From a bacterium (GTDB lineage: Bacteria; Planctomycetota; SZUA-567), in contig QKCJ01000060.1 in the NCBI GenBank assembly GCA_003245715.1, forward strand, positions 186,001-250,000: a DNA stretch of 64,000 nucleotides, in the 5' to 3' direction. The notes below the pieces were generated by a model, which saw only the letters and a list, made by a program, of their open reading frames with translations, was not told the origin of the DNA and made no database searches. Of this stretch, positions 1 through 8,933 are shown one piece after another. How positions within the stretch are numbered: the first letter of the stretch is position 1; every line of letters begins with the position of its first letter. A program made the position numbers and the translations under genes.

Positions 1-1
1 G

Positions 2-22
2 CTTAAGGCTGCGGAAAAATAG
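2..22 (+). CDS. possible 3' end of an upstream gene (partial)
   Basis: One frame reads six sense codons (LKAAEK) and then TAG just ahead of a strong terminator, as expected for the tail of a gene that begins left of the window. Too short to identify. Confidence 0.3.
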   Translation, partial: LKAAEK

Positions 23-52
23 ATGTGGTCTGAAGATTCGCTTTCAAGATAT

Positions 53-85
53 AATCCCGTCTGGTTCAGGCGGGATTTTTAGTTT
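53..85 (+). terminator. intrinsic terminator
   Basis: An 11-bp stem (AATCCCGTCTG paired with CAGGCGGGATT, one G-T pair) has a 3-nt loop (GTT) and is followed by TTTAG and a run of T. It would end the transcript of the gene left of the window. Confidence 0.85.
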
Positions 86-165
86 TTTTTCTTTGCATCA
101 GCGGCATATAGGTTAAAATATCTTCGGAATATTATTTGTGAATATTATTAATAACGGGGAGACAG

Positions 166-2160
166 GTGGAAAAATTCCAGTTAATCAGAAGTGGGCTTGG
201 CAGGTCGCTGATCTTGCGCGTCTGGCTATGTTCGGCGGTTGTTCTTGTTGCCGGGGCCGGCTATATCTTTTGGGATGTGCGCAGTAACGCTTACGAGCGT
301 ACCCGGCTCGGGTTGCGTTCGCTGGCGATTTCAGGGGCAAGGCAGGTTGAAGCGGAGCTTGAGGTGGTTGAAGGGCGCTGCAATGACGCGGCAAAGGTAG
401 TCTCGCTTTTCCGCCCGGATATTGCCAAACTTCAGGAGTACATAAAATTACAGGTGAAAGACTCTCCGCATATCAGTGGTATGGGCTGCGGTTTTGCGGC
501 GAACAAAATTTATACGGACAAAGCATTTTTCTGTTATTACGCCTGGAAAGAGAAGGGTGATATCAAGGGGCTGGAGTTTAATGATGGCAGCTTTGATTAT
601 ACCAGGCGTCAGTGGTACGATATTCCCAAGGCAACCATGAGCGGGTATTGGACCAGCCCTTACCAGAGTGCGGCGGATAAATTATGGGTTGTAAGTTTCG
701 GCACGCCTATTGAAGTTGATAATGGTTTTGCCGGGGCGATGGTGGTTGATCTGAACCTGTATAAACTCAGGAATATTGCAACTGCGGTGCGTTTCGGGGC
801 TGAAAGCCGGGTCTTTCTGGTTGACCGCAAGAGTGGCAAATTTGTTTATTATCCGCAGTGGTCATATGTCGAGGAAGAGAAGACTCTCGACAAGGTGATT
901 AATGACCAGACGGATGCGGGTGAGATTCCGCTGGTCCGGCAGATACTTGAAGGTGGCGCAGGAGAGACGCTGGTTGACAGTTTCGCCAGTATGGGTGAGT
1001 GCGTGGTCAGTTTTCAGCCACTCAGTAAGGGTGACTGGTCGATCGGGGTGGTCTTTCCTGAAGATGCGATCTTTGCACAGATTGACGAGCTGCTTGGTCA
1101 TTCGGCGGCGATAGCCGTTTTTGGTTTCTTGCTTCTGGCTCTGATTATGGCGCAGGTGACGGCGAAAATTGTCGCTCCGCTTAAAGGGCTTGAGCTTGCG
1201 GCGGCCGAGATTGCGGGAGGGAATCTGGTTGTAATGATTCCTGATATTGCCGAGGATAATGAAGTTCGCAGCCTTGCCGCGTCGTTGCGCAAGATGGCTC
1301 ATGGCCTGCGCTCGCTTGTTTCGCAGGTTAAATCCTCAATTGTCAGACAGGTCTCGACCTCCACGCAGATTGCTGCGGCTACTGCCAGTCAGGATGAGAG
1401 TATTAGCGGTTTTGAAAAAGAGGTTTCGCAGGCGGCGGCGGCGGTTGCCGAGATTTCTGCTTCTGCGCGTGAGCTTGCTGTGACAATGGATGCGGTTCAT
1501 AAAGACGCAGAAGCGGCAGGCGATGCTGCGGGCGCGGGGCATCATGATCTGAGTGAGCTTGAGAAGACCATGCGCAGTCTGACTAACGCGACCATGTCAA
1601 TGGCGGGTAAGCTTGAGCTTGTGCGCCAGAGTGCCGAGGAAGTTGGCGGGGTTGTCAAGACAATTGCCGATGTCGCCGAGCAGACCAACCTGCTCAGCCT
1701 TAATGCGTCAGTCGAGGCGGAGAAGGCTGGCGAGTACGGACGTGGTTTCTCGGTTGTCGCGCGGGAGATAAGACGTTTGTCTGACAAGACGGCGGTTGCG
1801 ACACTTGATATTGCGCAGATGGTTGAGAGTATGCGCTCGGCGGTTGAATCAGGTGTGGCGGAGCTTGAGATTTTCAGCGAGACAGTCAGTAGTTGCGCCT
1901 CCACCGCCAATGAGGTCGGTACGGCTTTGGGCGGGGTTATCAGCCGGGTTGAAGGGTTGGGGCCGAAGTTTGAACGGGTCAATGACGGTATGCAGGCGCA
2001 GTCACTGGGCGCGACCGAGATCAGCGAGGCGATGGTTCGCCTGCGCGAGAGGGCACGGGCTGCGTCCGAGAGCATGAACCAGCTCAATGACGCTACCGAG
2101 CAGCTGCGCGAAGCGGCGAGTCTCTTGCGCAATGAAGTTTCCACCTTTAAAACGGAATAG
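166..2160 (+). CDS. methyl-accepting chemotaxis protein, WspA-like signalling domain
   Basis: Transmembrane chemoreceptor of 664 aa. A membrane segment near residues 13-35 is followed by a periplasmic dCache-like sensor region, a second membrane segment near 311-333, a HAMP domain (about 330-385) and a long coiled-coil signalling domain. The hairpin tip carries EAEKAGEYGRGF and VAREIRRLSDKTAVATLDI. From family knowledge this variant resembles Pseudomonas WspA, which drives surface-responsive c-di-GMP signalling, more than classical flagellar receptors. No cheA, cheW or other wsp gene is in the window, so its partners lie elsewhere. The start is GTG with GGGGAGA 4-5 nt upstream. The stop is 4 nt before the next start, suggesting co-transcription with the phosphatase-like gene. 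Confidence 0.9.
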   Translation: MEKFQLIRSGLGRSLILRVWLCSAVVLVAGAGYIFWDVRSNAYERTRLGLRSLAISGARQVEAELEVVEGRCNDAAKVVSLFRPDIAKLQEYIKLQVKDSPHISGMGCGFAANKIYTDKAFFCYYAWKEKGDIKGLEFNDGSFDYTRRQWYDIPKATMSGYWTSPYQSAADKLWVVSFGTPIEVDNGFAGAMVVDLNLYKLRNIATAVRFGAESRVFLVDRKSGKFVYYPQWSYVEEEKTLDKVINDQTDAGEIPLVRQILEGGAGETLVDSFASMGECVVSFQPLSKGDWSIGVVFPEDAIFAQIDELLGHSAAIAVFGFLLLALIMAQVTAKIVAPLKGLELAAAEIAGGNLVVMIPDIAEDNEVRSLAASLRKMAHGLRSLVSQVKSSIVRQVSTSTQIAAATASQDESISGFEKEVSQAAAAVAEISASARELAVTMDAVHKDAEAAGDAAGAGHHDLSELEKTMRSLTNATMSMAGKLELVRQSAEEVGGVVKTIADVAEQTNLLSLNASVEAEKAGEYGRGFSVVAREIRRLSDKTAVATLDIAQMVESMRSAVESGVAELEIFSETVSSCASTANEVGTALGGVISRVEGLGPKFERVNDGMQAQSLGATEISEAMVRLRERARAASESMNQLNDATEQLREAASLLRNEVSTFKTE

Positions 2161-2164
2161 AAAA

Positions 2165-2968
2165 ATGCTTAATACTGCCAAGGCTGCGGCGCGTGCTGCC
2201 GGTGAGATACAGAGACGTAATTTCGGCAAGCTCCTTAATGTTGATGCCAGAATGAAAAATGATATCAAGCTTGAGGTGGATCGGCTCTGCGAGCAGGCGA
2301 TAATCAATTCTATTCTGCAAGTCCATCCGGATCACGCTTTCCTTTCGGAAGAGGCGGGGATTGTCAACGACCTGGGCAGTGATTATCTCTGGATCATCGA
2401 TCCGCTTGACGGGACGGTTAATTTCTTCTATGGTCTGCCGTATTTCTGCACGTCTATTGCCTGTTACCGCCGCAGCGGCAGTGGTATTATACCGGGGCTT
2501 GGTGAGGAGGTGCTGGGGGTTGTTTATGCACCGGCGACTGATGAGATGTTCTCTGCAGGTAAAGGTGAGGGGGCGTTTCTTAATGATGAAAAAATTAAGG
2601 CGGCAGAGGTCGGCAGCCTTGCCGAGTGCATGATTGCCACAGGTTTTGGCAGCACCAGGAGCGGCTTTGACCGGATGCTCAGCGGCTTGCCGGCACTGGC
2701 TGAGGATGTCTGCAAGATGCGCTGCCTTGGCGCGGCGGCTTATGATATCTGTAATGCGGCGGCCGGGAGGTTAAGTGCCTTCTTTGAAAAGGGGCTGCAT
2801 ACGTGGGATATTGCCGCTGCCTCTGTTATTGCCAGTGAGGCGGGGGCGGTCATTGACGCGTTTGAATATGAGACCGGCAGATGGGATTATATCGTTTCTG
2901 CTGAGGGTGTCTTTGACGTTATAAAGTCACGTTTGCACAAGGCTGAGGCGGAGGGCGGTGATGAGTGA
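2165..2968 (+). CDS. inositol monophosphatase family protein
   Basis: Mg-dependent sugar-phosphate phosphatase family, 267 aa from the ATG at 2165. The metal-binding signatures are visible: SEEAG (first Glu), then IIDPLDGTVNFFYGLP, the diagnostic WIIDPLDGT block with its aspartates, and a C-terminal WDIAAASVIASEAGAV block. Family members act on myo-inositol phosphates, fructose-1,6-bisphosphate, histidinol phosphate or PAP, and the substrate cannot be chosen from sequence alone. The reading frame stays open upstream into the chemoreceptor, but the ATG at 2165 gives the usual family N-terminus. The next gene overlaps its end by 8 nt. Confidence 0.88.
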   Translation: MLNTAKAAARAAGEIQRRNFGKLLNVDARMKNDIKLEVDRLCEQAIINSILQVHPDHAFLSEEAGIVNDLGSDYLWIIDPLDGTVNFFYGLPYFCTSIACYRRSGSGIIPGLGEEVLGVVYAPATDEMFSAGKGEGAFLNDEKIKAAEVGSLAECMIATGFGSTRSGFDRMLSGLPALAEDVCKMRCLGAAAYDICNAAAGRLSAFFEKGLHTWDIAAASVIASEAGAVIDAFEYETGRWDYIVSAEGVFDVIKSRLHKAEAEGGDE

Positions 2969-3752
2969 CTGGCAGTGGAAAGAGAAGAACGGCTCAAGCG
3001 GCGGTCTGTTGTATGAGCCGGGCAACTGGGGTGATATAATCAAGTGCGAATGGTTGCTGCAGATTATAAACTTCATTAATTCCCTGGAGAGCCGCAACTC
3101 TGAGTATCTCGACCTTTTTGCCGGGATGCCGGTGTATCCGTTATCCTGTGCGTGTGTAAAGCGTCTTGCGTCATTGCCGGAATATTTTTTATTAAAGAAC
3201 GCGGTGACTGATTTTACGGTGCGTGAGAAGTGGCCGTCCGCCGCGCGTCTGGTTCTGGAAGCATCGGACATGACGGTTAATATCTACGATCAGGATCATC
3301 TGCGCTGCAGTGAGTGGGGGCCGCTGGCCAACAATCTTGACCTGAGTGACGGCTGGGATTTTCTGCCGCTTACGCATAACCATGATTATGGGCTGCTGCT
3401 GATTGATCCGTATGACCTGCTTGCCGATTGGCGCGGGGTTTTTGAAAAACTCGTTGAAACGGTAAAGAATTGCCCGACGATTATGTATGTCTACAATCGC
3501 AGTGGGCGCAGCCGTGAACGTTTGCGTGATTATCGCCTCTTTATTAATCACCTGCGTGACCGGGAGGTGGAGGCGGTCTTTGGGCGGGTTTCGGCGGATT
3601 CCTTTATTCCTGACTGCTGGCATGAGATGTTTTTCTTCCCACAGGAAATTGCGCAGCTTGAGGGGTATGGTGAACTGAAAAATAATCTTGCCCGGGTCAG
3701 TTATGAGCTGCAGGATATTGTTGATAAGAGTGCTGTTTTCGGGGAGCTGTAG
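2961..3752 (+). CDS. putative methyltransferase-like protein (RlmJ/TcmP-like)
   Basis: 263 aa, function not firmly recognised. Near the N-terminus EPGNWGDIIKCEWL resembles the GNFADVLKH entry motif of RlmJ (23S rRNA adenine N6 methyltransferase). It is followed by YLDLFAGMP, a typical S-adenosylmethionine motif I, and later LLLIDPYDL, a plausible motif IV (DPPY-like). The three-Cys-motif partner (TcmP) family shares this arrangement. These similarities suggest an N6-adenine-type methyltransferase fold, but the usual DPPY catalytic tetrad is changed to DPYD, so activity is uncertain. It starts inside the end of the phosphatase gene (8-nt overlap) and stops 2 nt before nadK, so it looks translationally coupled in a four-gene operon. 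GTG at 2958 is an alternative start. Confidence 0.75.
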   Translation: MSDWQWKEKNGSSGGLLYEPGNWGDIIKCEWLLQIINFINSLESRNSEYLDLFAGMPVYPLSCACVKRLASLPEYFLLKNAVTDFTVREKWPSAARLVLEASDMTVNIYDQDHLRCSEWGPLANNLDLSDGWDFLPLTHNHDYGLLLIDPYDLLADWRGVFEKLVETVKNCPTIMYVYNRSGRSRERLRDYRLFINHLRDREVEAVFGRVSADSFIPDCWHEMFFFPQEIAQLEGYGELKNNLARVSYELQDIVDKSAVFGEL

Positions 3753-3754
3753 CT

Positions 3755-4561
3755 ATGAAAAAAATTATTCTTGTTGCGAATCCCGAAAAGGAAATGGCCA
3801 GGGAATTGTCGCTGCAGGCCGCTGAATTTCTGAATGGAAAGGCGGAGGTTGTCTGCAGGGATTATTCCTTTGACGAGCCGCTTGAAGATATTGAAGCTGA
3901 TGTTGCGGTTGTTTTCGGCGGTGACGGTACGGTTTTAAATACAGTCATGCGCCTTGGCCGCAAGCAGATCCCACTGCTGACGGTTAACCTTGGGCGTCTG
4001 GGTTTTCTTGCAGAGATCGGGCCGGAGGAATTGCTGCCGGATCTTGAGCGGGTGCTGGCCGCTGATTTTTCCGTGTCAGAGCGGATGCTTCTTGAGGCAA
4101 CGGTGGTCAGAAGTGGTGAAATAATCTGGCAGGGGCGGTGCCTGAATGAGTTTGCTTTTGTAACGGCTGAGCATGGGCGGATGTGTCATCTGAGCCTTGA
4201 GGTTGATTGCGGGCATCTGATAAACACTGCCGGTGACGGGGTGCTGGTGGCGACGGCAACGGGGTCTACAGGTTACTCCCTGTCTGCGGGTGGGCCGATT
4301 CTTAATCCGGAATTACGTGCGGCGTTGCTTGTGCCGTTATGCCCGCATCTTCTTTCCAACCGGCCACTGGTACTTGGCGAATATGAAACGCTGGTTGTCT
4401 CTGGCGAATCAATCATCAGTTGCGACGGTCAGAAGGTCTGCGTCCTTGATGGTTCTGAGCGGGTAAGTATTACCTGTTCTGAGATCTCGGCAAAGATTAT
4501 TTTGCGCAGTGACTGCGGGCGTTATGATATCCTCAAACAGAAGCTCGGCTGGGGTGAATAA
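3755..4561 (+). CDS. nadK: NAD kinase
   Basis: ATP- or polyphosphate-dependent kinase that makes NADP from NAD. The 268-aa protein carries the family hallmark GGDG at residues 55-58, then VNLGRLGFLAEI and the nucleotide-binding GDGVLVATATGSTGYSLSAG block, followed by the C-terminal beta-sandwich with a SNRPLVLG segment. Length is typical of compact bacterial NadK. It is the last gene of the + strand group and is convergent with the pseudopilin-like gene 57 nt away. No convincing terminator hairpin is seen between them. Confidence 0.95.
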   Translation: MKKIILVANPEKEMARELSLQAAEFLNGKAEVVCRDYSFDEPLEDIEADVAVVFGGDGTVLNTVMRLGRKQIPLLTVNLGRLGFLAEIGPEELLPDLERVLAADFSVSERMLLEATVVRSGEIIWQGRCLNEFAFVTAEHGRMCHLSLEVDCGHLINTAGDGVLVATATGSTGYSLSAGGPILNPELRAALLVPLCPHLLSNRPLVLGEYETLVVSGESIISCDGQKVCVLDGSERVSITCSEISAKIILRSDCGRYDILKQKLGWGE

Positions 4562-4618
4562 TTTTCCCGATTTGTTTTTTTCAGCAGTGTTAACAACGTC
4601 TTGAGCTGTCAATAGCTA

Positions 4619-5416
4619 TTACTGATTATCGTAAAGGCACTCGGCTGCGCCCCATTCAGGTTCGATCAGACTGGAAATTTCAAGGGTATTGGCGTGTCCG
4701 TCGGCAAAAAGGGAAGAGCACATATTGGCCGGATGCCTAGCAAAGGCTCGCCGGTACTGATCCCAGATCATCTCCCCAAGCAGGCCGCTGGCGGCGGTGT
4801 TACCCCAGTTGTAGCCATAATCAAGTTTCTTGCCCTCAGGTTCTTGCCGGGAACTCGACAGGCTGAAAGCCGTATACGGTTTCCACGCGCCGTAAACCTC
4901 ACGCCAATTCTCTGGGCTGTTAATTGTTGACTGTACCGATATTTTTGCGGTGTCATTAATCAGGACGGTTGCCGCAGGATTTTTCAGCAGTAAAAAATTA
5001 CACTGGCGCGTTTCTCCCGGTAGGAGTACAGCACCGGTAAATTCATTTTTCTCGTAAGACCAACCTGCTGCCGCCAGCGGATTCATACCGTAAGACGGCT
5101 GGTTCTCAATTGCTGCTGAAGGGCAGACGAAAATTTCGTCGCTCTCAACATATTCCGCAAGCTTCTCTGTCCAGGGGGTCTGCTCATGGTCTTGCACTTT
5201 TGGCATGGCAAAGCCGGTAAGATCGGTAGTTCCATTGATGGGGTTTGCGTCGATATACTGCAGATAGGCCATCCCCTGCTGGCTGATATTTTTTTGGCAG
5301 GTTACTGTCCGTGCCGATTCAATCGCATTGCTGATTGCATAGACGCTCAGGCCGCCGACGACCGCGATAATAATGACAACTACCATAAATTCAATGATAT
5401 TGAGTGCCCGATCCAT
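4619..5416 (-). CDS. pseudopilin-like protein with H-Xn-DG C-terminal motif
   Basis: 265 aa with a prepilin-type N-terminus: a short basic leader, then LNIIEF and a hydrophobic helix up to about residue 30, with Glu at +5 of the presumed mature chain. The residue before the cleavage point is Ala rather than the usual Gly. The C-terminus has RHPANMCSSLFADGHAN, matching the H-Xn-DG signature of PVC-type pseudopilin/DUF1559-like proteins, which usually occur as large paralogous families. The role is presumably extracellular or envelope-associated and unknown. ATG start with GGGAG 4 nt upstream, and its own promoter at 5454-5482. It stands alone between convergent nadK and the divergent glycan cluster. 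Confidence 0.82.
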   Translation of the reverse strand: MDRALNIIEFMVVVIIIAVVGGLSVYAISNAIESARTVTCQKNISQQGMAYLQYIDANPINGTTDLTGFAMPKVQDHEQTPWTEKLAEYVESDEIFVCPSAAIENQPSYGMNPLAAAGWSYEKNEFTGAVLLPGETRQCNFLLLKNPAATVLINDTAKISVQSTINSPENWREVYGAWKPYTAFSLSSSRQEPEGKKLDYGYNWGNTAASGLLGEMIWDQYRRAFARHPANMCSSLFADGHANTLEISSLIEPEWGAAECLYDNQ

Positions 5417-5453
5417 ATCGCTCCCTGCTGGTTTGTTAAGATTATATTAGCTA

Positions 5454-5482
5454 ATAGTATACTTAATATTCGCTTTATGCAA
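5454..5482 (-). promoter_or_regulatory. sigma-70-like promoter for the pseudopilin-like gene
   Basis: On the minus strand TTGCAT is separated by 17 nt from TACTAT, about 40-65 nt upstream of the start codon of the pseudopilin-like gene. Confidence 0.6.
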
Positions 5483-5648
5483 GAAAAAGAAAGTATAAAA
5501 ATTCTGCGCATTCAACCGGTTATTTGGTGTTTTTCCGCGATATCAGGTTTGCAGTCCAAAAATTCTATTAATATTGCTATTAACGTAATAATATGTAATA
5601 TATAGAGGGCATTTTGCACGTGTTTATGATAAAAAAACGGGAATCGCT

Positions 5649-6935
5649 GTGAAATATATTATTTCAATTTTGGCTTTTTTTATCTCAGTCGCTTTAAGCG
5701 GTCTGCTTGGATATGAGCTGATTAAGCCATTTGTCTGGATTTTTCTCATTTGGGCTGCTTATTGCCTTTCGCTGGCGGTTCTTTTCAAGGCTCGCTGGTT
5801 TAGGATTTTCAGTATAAATGCAGGGCTTGTTCTGCTCCTTTTAGCGCTGGGCGAATTTCTGCTGGGTGTTAAAATGTCTCTTGCGCTCAGGGGGCAGGAG
5901 GGATCAGTTTCCGAAGGTGCTGCTGCGGCGGTGGATCTTACTGCTTATTTTGATCCTGAATGTTCCTATCGTAAGGACTATTATGAGAATGTCATACAGC
6001 CTGTTCTTGGCTACCGGGTCAAGCCGGGAATAATAGCCCATTCCAAAAAAAATCTTTCTGATGGTTCAACGCTGTATGACGTTTTTTATACCATAGGAGA
6101 TAACGGTCTGCGCAAGACTCCGGAGTTTCTTGGCTCTGAAAAGGAGAGCGGCAGCCTGATGTTCTTTGGCGGTTCTTTTATGTTCGGGGAGGGGCTTGAT
6201 GACAAGCAGACCATCCCTTCGCAGGTTGGCCGTATTCTGGCGGGTGAAAATAAAAGTTTTCAGGTTCTTAATTTCGGATTGCACGGTTATGGTACGCATC
6301 AGATGCTGTCGATATTGCAATCAGACTTTGCCGATAAAGATCTCAGGCATACCCCGGCAAACGCAATTTACCTTTACATTGCAGACCATGTAGCCAGAAC
6401 TGCCGGTGCTACAACCTGGGATTTTTCCGGCCCCCGTTACAGGCTTTCCTCTGCGGGAGAGTTGCAGCGAGCGGGTAATTTTTACAATGGTAACCCTTTT
6501 AATTTTCTTTACTGGTCAGACAGTGAGAGTGCCAGATTTCTGGAGAAAGCCAAACGTTATCTTCTGGTGAAATCGAATATCTATAACGCGATAAAGTCTG
6601 TTATTTCGGAGGACAGTAAAAAACTTTTTTGTGCGGTACTCCTTGCCAGCCGCGATACGGTTGAAAAGAAATACCCCGGCTGCCGCTTTGATATAATCCT
6701 CTGGGATTCCGAGCCTGAGATTATTGATTTTCTGAAGAAGAATAATTTCAACTGGCACACCCGCGAGCAGGTGATACCTGACTTTAAAGAAAACAGGCCA
6801 AAGTATGTTTTTCCCGCTGACAGCCACCCCACGGCATTGGCAGACAAGATTATTGCGGAGTATATCGTCAAAAATATTCTTGAGCCGAAAGATCGTGCGG
6901 GCGGTGCCGCACCTGCTACCGGGGAGGGCAGATAA
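5649..6935 (+). CDS. membrane-anchored SGNH/GDSL-like hydrolase domain protein
   Basis: 428 aa. Up to three hydrophobic segments fill residues 1-75, followed by a globular domain. FFGGSFMFGEG puts the candidate nucleophile Ser at residue 176 (SGNH block I), NFGLHGYG matches the Gly block, and DSHPTALAD near the C-terminus supplies the Asp-x-His pair. Such proteins de-acylate or acylate surface polysaccharides, and the three glycosyltransferases immediately downstream support a glycan-modification role. GTG start preceded by an AACGGGAA stretch. A weak promoter-like pair (TTGCAG, 17 nt, TATTGC) lies at 5549-5577. The stop overlaps the next start in TAATG. Confidence 0.78.
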   Translation: MKYIISILAFFISVALSGLLGYELIKPFVWIFLIWAAYCLSLAVLFKARWFRIFSINAGLVLLLLALGEFLLGVKMSLALRGQEGSVSEGAAAAVDLTAYFDPECSYRKDYYENVIQPVLGYRVKPGIIAHSKKNLSDGSTLYDVFYTIGDNGLRKTPEFLGSEKESGSLMFFGGSFMFGEGLDDKQTIPSQVGRILAGENKSFQVLNFGLHGYGTHQMLSILQSDFADKDLRHTPANAIYLYIADHVARTAGATTWDFSGPRYRLSSAGELQRAGNFYNGNPFNFLYWSDSESARFLEKAKRYLLVKSNIYNAIKSVISEDSKKLFCAVLLASRDTVEKKYPGCRFDIILWDSEPEIIDFLKKNNFNWHTREQVIPDFKENRPKYVFPADSHPTALADKIIAEYIVKNILEPKDRAGGAAPATGEGR

Positions 6936-7672
6936 TGCCTCTGGTCTCTGTTGTTATGCCCTGTTATAACGCGCAGGATTTTATCGCCGCCAGCATTGCT
7001 TCGGTGCAGGCGCAGACATTTACTGACTGGGAGCTGCTGCTTGTTGATAACGGTTCTACTGATAACTCGGCGGCTATTTACCGTAATCTGTCCTGGAATG
7101 ATGACCGGATAAAGGTTAGTATCTACACCAGTAAGAAAGGTCCGGCCGCGGCACGCAATGAAGCTATCAGAAATGCTGCGGGACGGTATCTCTGTTTTCT
7201 TGACAGCGATGATTTGTGGGATGAACATTTTCTGCAGGAGATGCTTGAGTTTGCCGGAAATGGTGAGAAAGCCTTCTGCTGCGCGGCTTACCGGGTTATC
7301 AGTGAAGATGGATTGAGGCAGTTGTCGGTTCGCAATGTTCCGCCTAAGGCGACTTATTCTGATATTTTAAAAGGCAATACGATCGGTTGTCTGACGGCCT
7401 TTGTCGATATGCAGCAACTGGGGAAAAACTATATGCCTCAGGTTGGACATGAAGATTGCGCGCTCTGGCTTGATCTGTTAAAGCTTACCGACTATGTTTA
7501 CGGACTAGATATTCCCTTGGCCAGTTACCGCAAGCGGCTGAGTTCAGTATCAGGCAACAAGCTCAGGGCTATTGGTTTTCAGTGGCGTTTATACCGCGAG
7601 CATGAGAAATTATCGCTTTTAAAATCATTGTGGTTTTTTATTAATTACGCTATTGGCGGCGTTTTGAAATAG
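6935..7672 (+). CDS. family 2 glycosyltransferase
   Basis: 245 aa GT-A fold enzyme that transfers sugar from a nucleotide donor. It opens with SVVMPCYNAQDFIAASIASV and has LLVDNGSTDNSA and YLCFLDSDDLWDEHF, the latter giving the DxD-type metal and nucleotide-binding acidic group. These are standard GT2 blocks. It is shorter than many members but complete, ending after an amphipathic stretch (WFFINYAIGG). Start overlaps the stop of the SGNH gene by 1 nt, so translation is probably coupled. Donor and acceptor cannot be deduced. Confidence 0.88.
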   Translation: MPLVSVVMPCYNAQDFIAASIASVQAQTFTDWELLLVDNGSTDNSAAIYRNLSWNDDRIKVSIYTSKKGPAAARNEAIRNAAGRYLCFLDSDDLWDEHFLQEMLEFAGNGEKAFCCAAYRVISEDGLRQLSVRNVPPKATYSDILKGNTIGCLTAFVDMQQLGKNYMPQVGHEDCALWLDLLKLTDYVYGLDIPLASYRKRLSSVSGNKLRAIGFQWRLYREHEKLSLLKSLWFFINYAIGGVLK

Positions 7673-7691
7673 TATTTGCGGGGATGTGACT

Positions 7692-8924
7692 GTGGTGACT
7701 TCGGAAAATGATAATCGCTCTGAGAGTGAGAGAAAAAAGATCTTCTACTGGGGGCCGTATGGCGAGAATATCGGTACTGTTCAGGGGATGATTAACAGCG
7801 TGCTGGCCGTTTCAGAAAACGGTGTCCATGAAGCGGCGCTGATAAGCTGCTGTGGCGAATGGCATGAGTTTGACCAAGAGCTTCAGGAGGGCGGTTGTGA
7901 AATTTATGATCTTGGGCTTGCCCGGTTCTGGCCGGCGCGTCTGCCGAAAAATGGTAAGTTCTACCGTTTATTCATGTTCTTTGTCCTGCTCTTCTCGCCT
8001 CTTGCTCTGGCAAAATTAATCGACCGTCAGAAACCTGATTATATTATAACCTGTCTTCTGGCGATTCCGGTGTTGCTCGCCCGTTTCTTCGCAAGGCATC
8101 AGCCGCAGACCGTGGCAATTATCTGGGGCTTGCCCTCATTCATGATGCGCAACGGCGATAAGAAATCATCGTTATGGCGCAGGGCTGAAAGCTGGCTGCG
8201 CTACCGTCTCTGGCAAGCGCTCTACTCACGCATCGAGTACATCGCCGCTGTCAGCGACAGTACCAGAGAACGAATTATCGAGACCTTCGGTTACAGTGAT
8301 AAAAAAGTTATCCGTCTGTGTGCGCCGGTTGCAACAAAGGCGATACTCGCTAAAGCGCAGATTGAGTGCAGGCATCGCTGGCTCAGTGGGAAGACTCTTC
8401 CTGTGGTGACCGGCCTTGGCAGGCTGTGCCGGCAGAAAGGTTTTGATGTGCTGATACGTGCGTTTGCCAAAGTTCTTGAAAAGCGTCAGGCGCGGTTGCT
8501 TGTCTTGGGCGAGGGTGAGTTACGTGAGCCCCTGCAGGCCTTGATTTACGAACTTGGTATAACTGATAATGTCGAGCTTGCTGGATTTTATCCAAACCCT
8601 TTTTCCTTTCTGAAAGCATCTGATGTGTTTGTTCTCAGTTCGCGCTGGGAGGATCCCTGTCATGCGATTATCGAGGCTGGTTATATTGGCGTGCCGATTG
8701 TAACAACCGATTGCCCTTCAGGACCGGGGGAGTTTATCGGTTTTGGCGAGGGTGGGAGGTTGTGCAGCGTTGATGATGTTGACGCGATGGCGGAGGCTAT
8801 TGTCGCGGCGCTTGCTGAGCCGGCGGCCGAGAAGATCGCTTACTGCAAGGATAAATGCGAGAAACTGTATACTCCGCAGGCGCATTATCTGAAGCTTATA
8901 GACGTTCTGGGGTTGAAATCATAG
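7692..8924 (+). CDS. family 4 glycosyltransferase
   Basis: About 410 aa GT-B enzyme, retaining, of the GT4 group. The N-terminal half has FYWGPYGENIGTVQGM and an AAVSDSTRERI segment. The C-terminal half carries VTGLGRLCRQKGFDVLIRAF, a donor-site block, and later SSRWEDPCHAIIEAGYIGVPIV, the EX7E-type region in which Glu contacts the nucleotide sugar. Several GTG codons could start it (7686, 7692, 7695). GGGG at 7680-7683 lies 8 nt before 7692, so that one is preferred. Part of the surface-glycan cluster. Confidence 0.87.
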   Translation: MVTSENDNRSESERKKIFYWGPYGENIGTVQGMINSVLAVSENGVHEAALISCCGEWHEFDQELQEGGCEIYDLGLARFWPARLPKNGKFYRLFMFFVLLFSPLALAKLIDRQKPDYIITCLLAIPVLLARFFARHQPQTVAIIWGLPSFMMRNGDKKSSLWRRAESWLRYRLWQALYSRIEYIAAVSDSTRERIIETFGYSDKKVIRLCAPVATKAILAKAQIECRHRWLSGKTLPVVTGLGRLCRQKGFDVLIRAFAKVLEKRQARLLVLGEGELREPLQALIYELGITDNVELAGFYPNPFSFLKASDVFVLSSRWEDPCHAIIEAGYIGVPIVTTDCPSGPGEFIGFGEGGRLCSVDDVDAMAEAIVAALAEPAAEKIAYCKDKCEKLYTPQAHYLKLIDVLGLKS

Positions 8925-8933
8925 AGAAAAAAC

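Noticed and set aside
1542..2144. 200-codon minus-strand frame inside the chemoreceptor gene
   Set aside because: Ser/Ala-rich antisense of the coiled-coil signalling domain; no start context.
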